DNA from: Tigriopus japonicus
Taxonomy: Eukaryota > Arthropoda > Copepoda > Harpacticoida > Harpacticidae
Direction: 5' to 3'
DNA: 64,000 bases
Assembly (NCBI GenBank): GCA_010645155.1
Contig: CM021321.1
Location: forward strand, 581,689-645,688
The notes under the pieces were generated by a model. The model did not search any database, was not told the origin of the DNA, and saw nothing but the letters and a program-made list of their open reading frames with translations. Positions 22,526 to 33,800 of the stretch are shown in pieces (the stretch's first letter is position 1; every line of letters starts with the position of its first letter). The translations under genes were made by a program, and so were the position numbers.

Positions 22526-23274
22526 ACGATGGGCATTCATCTTTAAACGCTTCCCATTTTCGCAATGGAACCCTTGGGTTGGTGCTAATACGACTACATG
22601 AAAACAGGTCTGAGCCTGTATTCATAAAATCTGTCACTAACTTGACATGATCTACCCAGAAGCAGGCCAACACTCACGATGCACATTTCAAGTTGGCTTC
22701 TTCGCTACCAAGGAGAATTCAAGGAATGGCAACCGAATTCCGAAGTGGGTATAAATAGTTCTTGAAGCATTTGGGGCGGGGACCAAAGGTACGAGTCCGA
22801 GTCTAGACTTTCAGACCGAAGATGCTAATTTGGATTTGTAAAGCAAACGGCCGATGAATAACATGAATAAACAAACTTTAGTGCTCTCATTTTTGGGATC
22901 TGGCTATGAAGCTCTTCGACTCTATCTGGTCTCTTGCCAAATATGGACCACATAAAAAAACTTCGTATCCAACACTTTCTCTGCCAAATGGCCCAAAACC
23001 TCCGTGATGAACATTTTCATTTTAGCAGCAATTGAAGTGCATGAGTGCCGAACAAAAATGTACTCCACATTAAAAGCATGAGTTGAGATAGACTTTCTTA
23101 CTTACAACTTTTAGTGTAAATTCCAAAATAAATATATTCAAAAAGATCAAACACTCATATCAGCCACTTATGAAATTGGTCATGAAATGCAAAACCATAT
23201 CAACCAGGAACTGAGTTACGCATATTTGCTTGTAACACCTTCACTTTCCGAGATAAATGATCACCCATTTCTAG

Positions 23275-23516
23275 GTGATAAGTAGGGCTGAATATTTTAG
23301 GTTTTACATAAAAACCTAGGTNNNNNNNNNNNNNNNNNNNNNNNNNNNNNNNNNNNNNNNNNNNNNNNNNNNNNNNNNNNNNNNNNNNNNNNNNNNNNNN
23401 NNNNNNNNNNNNNNNNNNNNNNNNNNNNNNNNNNNNNNNNNNNNNNNNNNNNNNNNNNNNNNNNNNNNNNNNNNNNNNNNNNNNNATTAAATATTTTCGG
23501 CCGCTCTAGTGATAAG
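23275..23516. mobile_element. Second hAT-like element, interior lost in an assembly gap
   Basis: The right end (23486-23508) matches the terminus of the 19917-20628 element: the complement reads TAGAGCGGCCGAAAATATTT. The left end at 23283 reads TAGGGCTGAATATTTT, related but diverged. GTGATAAG is present on both outer sides (23275-23282 and 23509-23516), a perfect 8-bp target duplication, so the two ends belong to one insertion. The N run 23322-23485 hides its middle. Confidence 0.8.
23322..23485. other. Assembly gap (164 N)
   Basis: A run of N inside the second hAT-like element. The collapse is probably due to the repeat; its true length is unknown. Confidence 0.98.
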
Positions 23517-23603
23517 TATTCAAAGGATTTTGAATTTGATTACTCGGCCGTTTTTCTTCCTGAAATTTAGGGCCCCATTTGAGGAGAATTAAATTTATCA
23601 CAC

Positions 23604-23954
23604 TTAACAAGCATTCTCTTGCTCGTTGGTAAACAAAATGATCAGGTTGGGTTCGGGTTGAGCCCGTTCCGGGTTCCACTCCAAGTTTAAGCAAACCTCC
23701 CAAAATTTATGGCATATTTGAATTTTCCATTTGCAAACCATCGGCTTCGTTCCTTCATCGTCAGTTGTCCAGGAATGGTTTGTTTCAATCACATTCTCTT
23801 GCAAAAATTCAATAAGCTGTGAAAATTTAATTAGACACTCTTTGAGTGGGCTTTGGCATCGTGTTTTCATTCCATTTGTGCCTCTGGACTTCTCAAGTCC
23901 ATCGCGAGAGTTTTTTTTTAGTAGGCACGTAGACATAACGTAAAGCTCAACCAC
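23604..23954 (-). CDS. Unidentified ORF, 116 aa
   Basis: An open stretch from an ATG at 23954 to a stop at 23604, with a Trp/Cys-containing segment (KWKIQICHKFWEVCLNLEW). It lies between the hAT-like element and the last visible NOX5-like exon. I recognise no family and see no convincing splice partner. It might be a decayed transposon or host gene piece, or chance. It shows no NADPH-oxidase motifs. Confidence 0.2.
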   Translation of the reverse strand: MVELYVMSTCLLKKNSRDGLEKSRGTNGMKTRCQSPLKECLIKFSQLIEFLQENVIETNHSWTTDDEGTKPMVCKWKIQICHKFWEVCLNLEWNPERAQPEPNLIILFTNEQENAC

Positions 23955-24570
23955 TTCCAGCGATGTTGAGTGAAAATAAAATTGCAGAACAACTTGCCAT
24001 TTCGGAAAAAAATGTTATCTCAATAACAACGAAAGAATCCGTGAGAAGGAGACGCGGTAGCTATTTCCAACCAACTCACTTCATTTCCAACTTGAAGTCA
24101 CATTTCTTTGATCGCATTCGTCAAATCCCTTTTTGGGCGTCATCGAGCGCTTGCTTTGACTTTCGAAGATGAATTGGCCCGTTGTAGTTAGTTACAAGAT
24201 ATCTCTCTTATGGTGTGAAGTATTTATCACATCTTGGCTGCCCAACAACTAACCAAAAACGGCTTAGTCTGAGCAGCATCACACGGGGAAGACAAACATA
24301 AATCAAATGAAACAAAGACCATTCATGGAAAGTTGGAACACGCCAGAATTGGCGCTTGGTAATGGTACATTTTTCATTTTAAAAAGAGTATTTTTTGCCT
24401 TCTATCATTTCATTCGACATAAATTTGCCCATGGAGGTCATACCTATGATGAACATTTTGTTTTTCTAATCGAGGGCCTCAATCTTCGTACAATCTGTTC
24501 TGATAAGAGCCAAGCTCGGCGAATAAATAGATCATAATTCAACGGTAACTACCAAAATATTCCAGCTTAC

Positions 24571-24821
24571 CATTAGCTCGGGACAGCAAGTAAAACGGAT
24601 TGGGCCTAAAGTTGTTCAACATAGCGAAATCCTTGAAATAATAGGCTCTAGCCACGAAGAGTGCGACGTTAATGATGATGATAAAGACCAGGGTGAAGAA
24701 GAGGAACTGCTTGTTGTTTCGGATGTACATCATGGAAAATTGATGCGGAAGACAATCCTTCAGTCGTTGAGTGAAAGGCCTTGGCTTGGGTGGCTTCGGA
24801 GGTACCAGCCACTTTCCAATG
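24571..24821 (-). CDS. NOX5-like exon 8: link and first transmembrane helix
   Basis: Encodes (N)IGKWLVPPKPPKPRPF, then QRLKDCLPHQFSMMYIRNNKQF, the helix LFFTLVFIIIINVALFVARA, and FRPNPFYLLSRANG. The donor GTAAGC is in phase 1. In NOX5 proteins this is followed immediately by the second helix carrying haem ligands. No such exon is seen downstream. Confidence 0.92.
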
Positions 24822-27800
24822 CTGAAAAAACAATAAAAACAAACAGTTATTAGAGTTAATTCGTCACAAAAACAGACCTGAAAATTGGTGACATTAAAGG
24901 CTGACATGTTTGCGAAAATAGGAAGCATAGCTTAGGGATGAAACAGTACAGGGAGGCCTGCAAAGATTTGCTCTGCACTTTAGCTTTCTTACCCTTTTCA
25001 AGGATGACTCAACGAAGGATATATTACAGAATACCCCTTAAGGCCGAGTTACTACAATGAAAATTCAACAGAACATTTACTGCTTTGAAATAACCTCTCA
25101 TTTCAGTACAATGCCAAGCCTTAAGCTGTATTTCTGTTATTCGTCCTGAGAAATTAAGATGTCCTTGCCCTTTTAATGTGCATCATTTGAGAAGGTAAGG
25201 CTGGATAGACATTATAGCCAAATTTGAATATAAGAATATGGTCCATTAGAAGCCAAAATTTTCTTATACTAAAGCAGGATTTGAACTACTGGAAGTGTAT
25301 ATTATTATGGTCAGCAATTGCATAGTTTATCCTTTTTATCAAAATTTATTCTTCTTTCGAGTACTTTCATTTCCAATCTCACCTCTCGACATCGAGGGTT
25401 CAGCCATTTTTTGACCTAAACTATTGTAATATTCATCAAGAAGGAATCTTATTAAAGAATATGATGGACAAACTTAGAGGATGAAATTCAACTCTCACTT
25501 CAATGATATCTTCTTCAATATTGGTTAATGCAATTCTACGTACTGCAGATCCCACCTTACTTGGTACAACGCCCTCAGTGCGAATCTGATCGCCCACACA
25601 ACGTGAATGACGACTTGTAGCACACAGATACATTTTGAACAAGACCCAAGAAGATGGTATGCCAGACAGCCAACCGATAAGGCTAGCGAATTTACGATAA
25701 TTCCCTTCCATTCGACAAAACGAGTGGCGTTTTTTGCAACTTGGATCAAGGTTCCTTAAACAAATGTGTCAGGAAGGGGAGAAACTTATTCCATAAGATT
25801 TTTTTTCTGTGCGTCTTTATTTTCAAAATGAACCCGAATGTGAATGGCAAATTTGAGGAGCACGTTTCTATTTGATCGACGAATAAGCTAGTACGACATT
25901 TCAGCACGTGACATTTCTCGTTTATCGGAACTTCGGCGGAGAATGTGAAGGAAATATGACTTTGCTTTGCATATGACCCATTCCTGATTCCTGCATGACC
26001 ATATACGTAAAAATGAATGTGGCCCCGTTTGTCTTGGCCAGTCTTGACGGGGAATTCGATTATTTTGTAATGGCAGAGTATCCAAATTCAAATGTGTTAT
26101 AAAGGGCGTCAAACCCGACTCGAATTCAGAGTCCATTTCAAATAAAACGAATCCGAGTGGAATCGTCATAAAACTAAATGGTCTCATTATTCCGAGGCAG
26201 CCAGCTAAGCCCTTGCTAATGTGTTTCAACCATACATTTCCAACCAGAACTAACATGAACTTCAATTTCAGCCACAATTGTTAAAATGCTTACGCTAGGG
26301 GCACATACGTATTCCTTGTAGGTACAACGAATAACGTAACGGCCAAATCTGGCCTCATTCAAAGGTATGCACAGTTAGAGACCAATAAGGAAACTCACTT
26401 AATGGATAGATTTTCTAGGAGGCCGTCGTGCTTGGACAGCTCAGCCTTGAGGTCCTCGACTGTGATCCCATGGGTCTCCATGGCAGCTTCTCCGGCTGCT
26501 AAACCAGCTGCGTCTTCGTAGAGAGCCTGAGCCAAGTCCTCGATCTCCTTTTCGTCGAATCGCATCCCGTTCTCCTCCATGCAAGCCTTCATGACCTCGC
26601 GGAGGTCGGATTGTTGGATCAGCCCGTCATCTAGGAACATAAAAAGAACAAGGTGAAAGAGATTGCAACTCGATACATCTGGACGTACATGTTTGGTCCC
26701 CTTCAATAAACTTGTTCCATTTTCCAATCCCGTTTTTAGGGTTGGGATCAACTATCCTCCACTTTCATGATAATTGTGGGGATATTGACAACAAAGCAAT
26801 CAAACGATAGGTCCTACATAGAAGGCGGTGGTTTTTGACCAGGTAACCCAATTTTGTGGTTCAACTGCATTTGATGGTTTGGTTATATGAAAGATTTTTA
26901 AAACTCTGTCAACGGTTTGCTTTGGTTTAATGTACGTACATTATGATTCAATTGGTCACACATGAGAGTGAATGATGCTTAATGACAACCAGAATGATCG
27001 AGAATTTTGGTCAGAATGTTGTTTGTCTTTTGACGTTTCCCCGTATATACGAAGTAGGAGGCAAGGAAGAACTAGAACATCATCATGGTTTGTGGTTCGT
27101 GGTTGGCAGAAGGGTAACAAAGAGAGAGGGAAGACTCTGAATGAGGTTTTTCCATCACACAAAAATTATCCGACTCGACCACAGAACCAAGATTTGTCTC
27201 ATTAAAGCGTCATCATGCGCAATGAAACAAAGCCAAGAGCTTCCTTATTCTTTGGTCGATTGGCTAGTGGGCAGGAAGCCTAAATCATCAACGCTCTTGA
27301 GCCACTAACTAACTATCTATCTGACTGACTGACTGACCCTCCACACATTTACACTTTTACAGTGTGCAGATGTGAATCTGGCATCTGGGGCGAATGGATG
27401 GCCGAATAAATAGGCGAGGCGTCGTCTTTAATAGCCGTCCATTTTAAGGTCAGGGGGCGCCATAAACGGGGCTCATTTTCCTACTACTTCTTCTACCCTT
27501 TGGCTTCTATCTTGATGGCTTTCTTCGCAAACGCAAGGTCTAGGGTCGCCATTAACAATCAGAATTGCGGGGACACTCATCAACATATGGACTAAACTCG
27601 TTGAGCCAAAAAGAATGTCGGCTATTGAAAGATTGGCGAGACAGACAAGAAATGTGGATGGTGTAATGTGTTTCTCGGTCTCAAACCAATGCTCGAAGTA
27701 ATTGCCAGCCTAAGAATCCCATTTCAATGAACGTTCTACATTCAGCAGTGCAACTCACCAAGCGAACCATTCAAAAGATATTGCTACAAGTGTTCAAGGT

Positions 27801-30800
27801 TTCTTGGAATTGGAGATATTGAATGAATGTTCCTAAAATACATGACTTTGAATGTCTAGCCAATTTCTGCTTCCCATCACTTTCAACAAGGAGAAGCAGA
27901 CACGTTGGGAAAAAAGTTTCAAGTGTGACTTTAGAGTCAGATGAGATGATTATCTGGCTTGACGATCGGAGTTGAGTGGTTTTTGTCATTTTACACGATG
28001 GAAAAAACCTCTATAGCGCAATATTTGGGCAGGCCCAAGCTCATCAGCTCAATTACAAATTGCCTTTAATTAAACGGGATATCGTAAAAACCATTGTTTC
28101 GTATCATCAAGATTCACCAGTTCATTAATCATTGTGCTACCTAATTTGGAGGTTGTACCATGGAGCATTCTAAAAATGTTCTTCTCGATAGGACATGAAG
28201 AAACAGGTATGAACTTACCCCAAAACTCAAACGGGTAAATTCTACCTGCTTCATACAATGATCATCTCACAAACAAAGCGATTAGCCCCTTATCTATTTT
28301 TTGTCCTTGAAATAGAAAGGTACAATTTCCTGTCCAGTAGAATCGTGGTCCTCAAAGTCATAAGAAACAAAGTTTTTGCTTCTCAACAAGTCTTCAAATA
28401 CCTACGGTATATTGCTCTGGAAAAGGAAACTAACCAAATAAATTACCAAGTCAGGCTGTGTTTGAGCTCAGGAGGTCTTATTTCCCATTCTCATATTAGT
28501 TAGTTCAGACCCGGATCAATTGCCAGTTGAAAAAGCGTGGAAACTCAAGGAGTCGTCGGGTTGCCAGTTACTGCTGTTAGTACGTTTGAACTTGTCGTGC
28601 CTACCAAGGCCTACGTTTAAACACCAAATGTACGTAGTAATCGAAGTACCTGTAGAGCTCGTTCTCTTCCATTCGATTTATTCATGGTAGATGGCAGAAA
28701 GATTAGCGCTTGATAGATTAATGACAACTCATATTCGGCGATGAGATTAAATCATGCACTTTTTTTCTGGAACCCGCTTCGATTTCTTGGCCGATCTTCA
28801 GTCACTTTACTTGATCCAGGAGGAGGTGGCTATCCATTAATTCACACGCTTGAACGGATCCACCTTCCTCCTGTTTGTTCAGTTGGGGGGTCGATTACTT
28901 GGTTATTTGCTCGGTTGGCAAGAACAAAATCAATGATAAATCTTGCCTACATATCCACCCAACCGGTGTCATAAGTAGTACCCATGTGTTTCAAGTACGG
29001 AGGGGCTTGAGAGGAAGAAGCTCCGAGGGCATCTAGGCCTCTCTCTGTCTCTCTGTCTCTATCTCTCGTCGACTACTTGATCGATCCATCTTACCATCGA
29101 TCCATTCAAGCATAGGCAGGATTTGCAACCATGAGGTTGGTTGGTTGGTTGGTTGGTTAGCCGATAGATCGAGAGATGGATGGATGAATAAATGGATCGT
29201 AGCAGTATTGTTCATGATATGGTAGGCACGCGGTAAATCATCTCGAAAACCGCCGTATAATTATGTTTTGATTCAGTAAACAAATTGATCTCAAAATTCC
29301 TATCGAGGGAATAAATCACATCACTGACTGATAGCCTAAAATAGGCAATTGAGGATGGAGGAAGATCATGAGTCCCTAAGCATTGTAGATGCTGGATAAC
29401 GTAACCTATTGGCAGAGACCTAGCTTTGGCACTTTGTCAACTTTCGTGTACAAAATAACCGCAGAAGGCGTGACCGAAAGCACGCTTCTCTAATGAGAGC
29501 CAAAATTAGTGGCTTTTTAAAAAGGAGAAATTAGCCATGTGTGCTTACCGTCCAGATCGTAGACTTTGAAGAGGAACACGAGCTTCTCATCGGAGCTCTG
29601 GCCCGCAAACTGATGCATGGTGTCAATGAACTCGGCCATGGACACAGTTCCATTGCCATCACGGTCAAAAATACGAAAGGCACGCTCCACGAAGAAAGGC
29701 TAAAACCAAGAAACAAAAATGGTGAGCAACAACATATTGTAGAAAAGGAAGAAAAAGCGCAATGATGCTGTTCTGGCTTTGATTTCAAGCTACAGTACCA
29801 ATCAATGGTGGAGGAAAACATCCATTTTGAAAATCGGGACGTAATTTAGAGTCAGAAGGACAATGAGAACTCTGTAGGAAAGGGGATGTTAAAATCAGAT
29901 CCCACATCACTTGAGGCTCAAAAACCAGTGTGAGATGACAGATGATGGGGGAACTTCGTCGGTGATTGGGGGGAAGAAAAATTGCACATATTCGTGTCTT
30001 CCCTCGCACAAAGGTGTTGTCGCAATTGTTTTTGAGGAAAACTCTAATTTGAGTTTTACTTTAAACATTAGTCGAGTTTCGCAAAAAATAAGTAGCGTAC
30101 ACTCAAAAAAACTCGACGGGAGTGACGATGTGGAATTATTCCTCATAATCCCTGAGCTTAAGTGGCTCTTCAAAACCACCGTGGGATGTTTCGATGACTT
30201 TTTTGAGGTCCGCCCCAATAATCTTTTGGAGTTGATGATCTTCAGGACTTGGAATATTTCTAAATACCTTAGCTCAACTATGTGCCCCAAGAAACCAAGA
30301 AATAATGTTCTCCCCAGACCTCAGGGATCGAGTTATGCTTTGGTACGTAGGTAGGCCATATGCAAGCATCATTAATGAATTCTACTAATTAAACTAACAA
30401 GCCCCAGGGTCAGGAGGACAGTGGTGATGGTGGTGGTGGCGGCAAGCCATCCAAATTCGACCAATCAGGACCAAAAGCGGATCTATTAACCACCTGTTTA
30501 AGAATTCCGTCAGATCATCATAATTTTGGGGTCGGAGTACAAAGGGAAGCGACGTCCGTCCGTACGTATGTATATACATACACATGAAAGATCGTGGTAC
30601 GTACTCCCAATGACCTTTCCATTTTGAATTCCTATCCGTAAAACGTGGGCTAGAACATTTGAATGGGATGTAAATTAGATTGATACTTACGTTTTTGGAG
30701 GGCACAATCTTCTTGAACTCGGACAAAGTGAATTCCTCTTTGTCTTTTGCGAGATTCTCTCTGAACACTTTCTCTAGATGTTTCAGGTTTTCTTCGGTTA

Positions 30801-33800
30801 ACTCCGAAAGGTGTCTGAAAATGAAACAATGTCAAAATGGGAAATTAATTCTCCGCCATAAACAGAATCTGGGCATTAAAATGGCACAAAAAGTACGCAT
30901 AAGGCTGAGCATTTGTTGGACAAGGGCATTCATTCTAAAGTACGCCCCTCTCAGTCTTCCTGAAAGTTTGGTTTGTGTCAATAATCCAGCCTCGGGTTAT
31001 ACAGTCATCCGTACACATTGAAGGGCGAGGCCTATGTATTTTTTGGTAATTTTCAGCTTGAATGCTCATTTTTTTTGCTTGATCAAGGACTCGCTGAATG
31101 TACAATAACTCATGGCTGAAGACTTCATTATTTGATGGACGATCAAGATGAAGTGAATTCTAAATCAAATCGGGTTCTCAGTGTGTCCAATGGGCATCAT
31201 GGGACGTATGGGAATGATTCAATTCCTCCTACCCCATGGACTAAAGCTCAATGGACTGACGAGGGACTCCTACTGAGTTGAGCACCTCTCAAACTCTCAA
31301 AGTCTTAAGACGACCAAAGTCTCGGCAGTGGGCCGCTATTGGCTTTACACTGATATTGGTTTTTAGTTGCCACATCATCAGAATGAGGATTAATCAAAAC
31401 AAGTCAAGCTCGAACAATGGAATCAATCGGATCACGGGGGCCCTTTCTTTCCGCCGATTGCGCTTTGGCTTCCTTCCGGGCCAACCAAGGTTCACATGGT
31501 ATCGATCAAAATTGCATTCTTTCCATTTCTCTGAGACAGACTCGATCGTCCTGGATTGGGTGACTAATAAAATGGTTTCAGAATAAGGGAATATCGTTGT
31601 AAACCGCCTCTCTATTACAGGTCCCGCTCAAAGTGGTCTAGGTTGAGCGAGATAAGGGAGTGTATAGTTAGCGGAGAATAAGGAAAATTCACCCCGGCTT
31701 TATCTTGGGCAACTACGTATCTGAGACCACAAATAATCTAGCCCCTAAACCTCAATCTCTTAGTGTTTCCTATCCAGGAACGGTCTGAAAGTCTAGACCC
31801 CCTTGAGGCTATTCATGCCGCTGAATTCCATATCTTTTCATATAAGATCAAAGTTTATGAACGTACAGATGTGCACGTTTCTGAATAGAGTGCGCTATAA
31901 AAGCAATATGCTTCGCAATGAACCTGAAATTGACCATCGTTCGAAATTAGACTTGGCGAGGCAATGTCGAGCAATCTTCAGAAAGGATTCAAACTGACAA
32001 TTAGCACGTGATCATTCGTGGAGAACGTGGGGGCTATTTCAACCCGTTGTTTGGTAGGTTCGTTATCCTATAAAAAAGCCGGTCGATGTGTCCAGATCTC
32101 TGGGATACCTGAGACAAAATCCTATTCCAAAAGCGTACATATAGTCCCAACCACCAATTCGATCGCCTACACAAGGGCGAATCGGCCATTCCCTCGCTTT
32201 AAAATTTGTCGTGATTGTGATATCGACCATTAGGAGCAGATAAAGATCCACCCAACTAGGACCGTGAGTCCCTTGATACCCGCAAGGAAGGAATGCACCC
32301 ATTCGGAGTGTCTGAACCTATGGTAGTAGCGTGTTAACTGTCGAGAGCAATGAAGGAACGAGACGACGAAAGAGCGTCGTGTGTTATCACTTGTGGAGGT
32401 GGATGCTCACCTTGGGTTGGTGATCGTGAGGATGAAGTTCATCATCTCCTCCACCGAGACCACCCCATCCCTGTTCTTATCGGCCAAACGAAGGATCTTG
32501 CCCGGCACACCCCGACTCGAAATGATGCGATGAAACGTCTCCGGGCGAATGGGATCATCCTGACAGATGAGGTAGGCGATGGCTTCCAAAAGTTCCACGA
32601 TGTCCATCCTCTCCTCACTGGACGAGCTGCCATAGTATTCGGGATTGGAGGGGTCAGAAACCGTGTACGAGGTCTCTTGTCTGGAAAGGATCGTGAAAGA
32701 AACGTACATTAGCACATTGGTTCAATTGTTGGGTTGCCTTGGATTTGCTAATTCGACTTCGCAAAGTCACTCTTAAGTCAAAGAAACGCCAATCAAGCCA
32801 AAACGTATAAGAAATCAAAGCTTGGCATGCATAGGTGCATTCGACATTGGTGCAGTAAGGTCAGTCAGGTTTGTGCCTAGTCAAGACACGATTTAATTAT
32901 GCATGTCGAAGACGTGACTCATCAATCAATATCAATTGACCTTACAGCTTCTTGATGTTGGGATCGTATCATGATTAATATTGCTCCGACTTGATTCATA
33001 GCATGTTTTCCTATTCGTATCTACTAAAGCGAGGACATCACTACAGCCCTTTATCCATTTCACTTGCTTGTTCGCAGATCCACCAAATCGTTCAGCCTTT
33101 GAATGCCGTGGAGGAAAAAGGACAGGAGAAAGACCGATTCTTAGAGGCTTGAACCCGTTCTTTCTTTCCATTCAAAGATTTCCCTTGACAAAAACAGATT
33201 TGACAGGTCCAATGATTATCATATGATGCCTCCTGGGCGAAATTCCGAATGCGTACCAATACCGAAAGGGAAAGAAAGAGATCGTCGAGCCACGTTTGAA
33301 TAATTTGAAGTGCTAGCCGGTGTCTCTTTCTCTTGCTTGCTTGGCCATAATCTTTGACGGAGGATGAAAAGAACAAGAGCAAGAACGAGGGAGAAGAAAG
33401 AGGAGGAGGAGGAGGAGGAAGATATCACGATGAAGACGTTGGGTGAACTCCAGCCTGACTTAAATGAGATGCAAACGGTAAAGTATGCGAGTGAATACAC
33501 AATGGCTATCGGTTCGACAGACCTTGCACAACAAATTCAGACCCAGAATATCTGACTCTCCTCCCCTCTCATTCAGGTTACAAGAAGTATGTATCTTCAT
33601 TTCCTCGGTTCAGATGGGAGCTTGAGCTTCAAGGGCAAAAAAAGCAAAGTCTTGATCATCTTCCTCTGCTTCCATAAGAGGAATCTCGCTGAAGAGGGTC
33701 ATTATTGGATTGGCAAATACCAGAGATCAAGGCAATGATAACGAGAATGTATTCAAATTGGTGTGTAATTCGCGGAATTTGAACTTCCGGATAGTCTTTC

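Noticed and set aside
29911..30354. 147-codon plus-strand ORF
   Set aside because: It lies wholly in an intron, antisense to the NOX5-like gene, with an overlapping open frame on the other strand and no recognisable motif.
32350..32712. 120-codon plus-strand ORF
   Set aside because: Antisense shadow of the EF-hand 2 exon.
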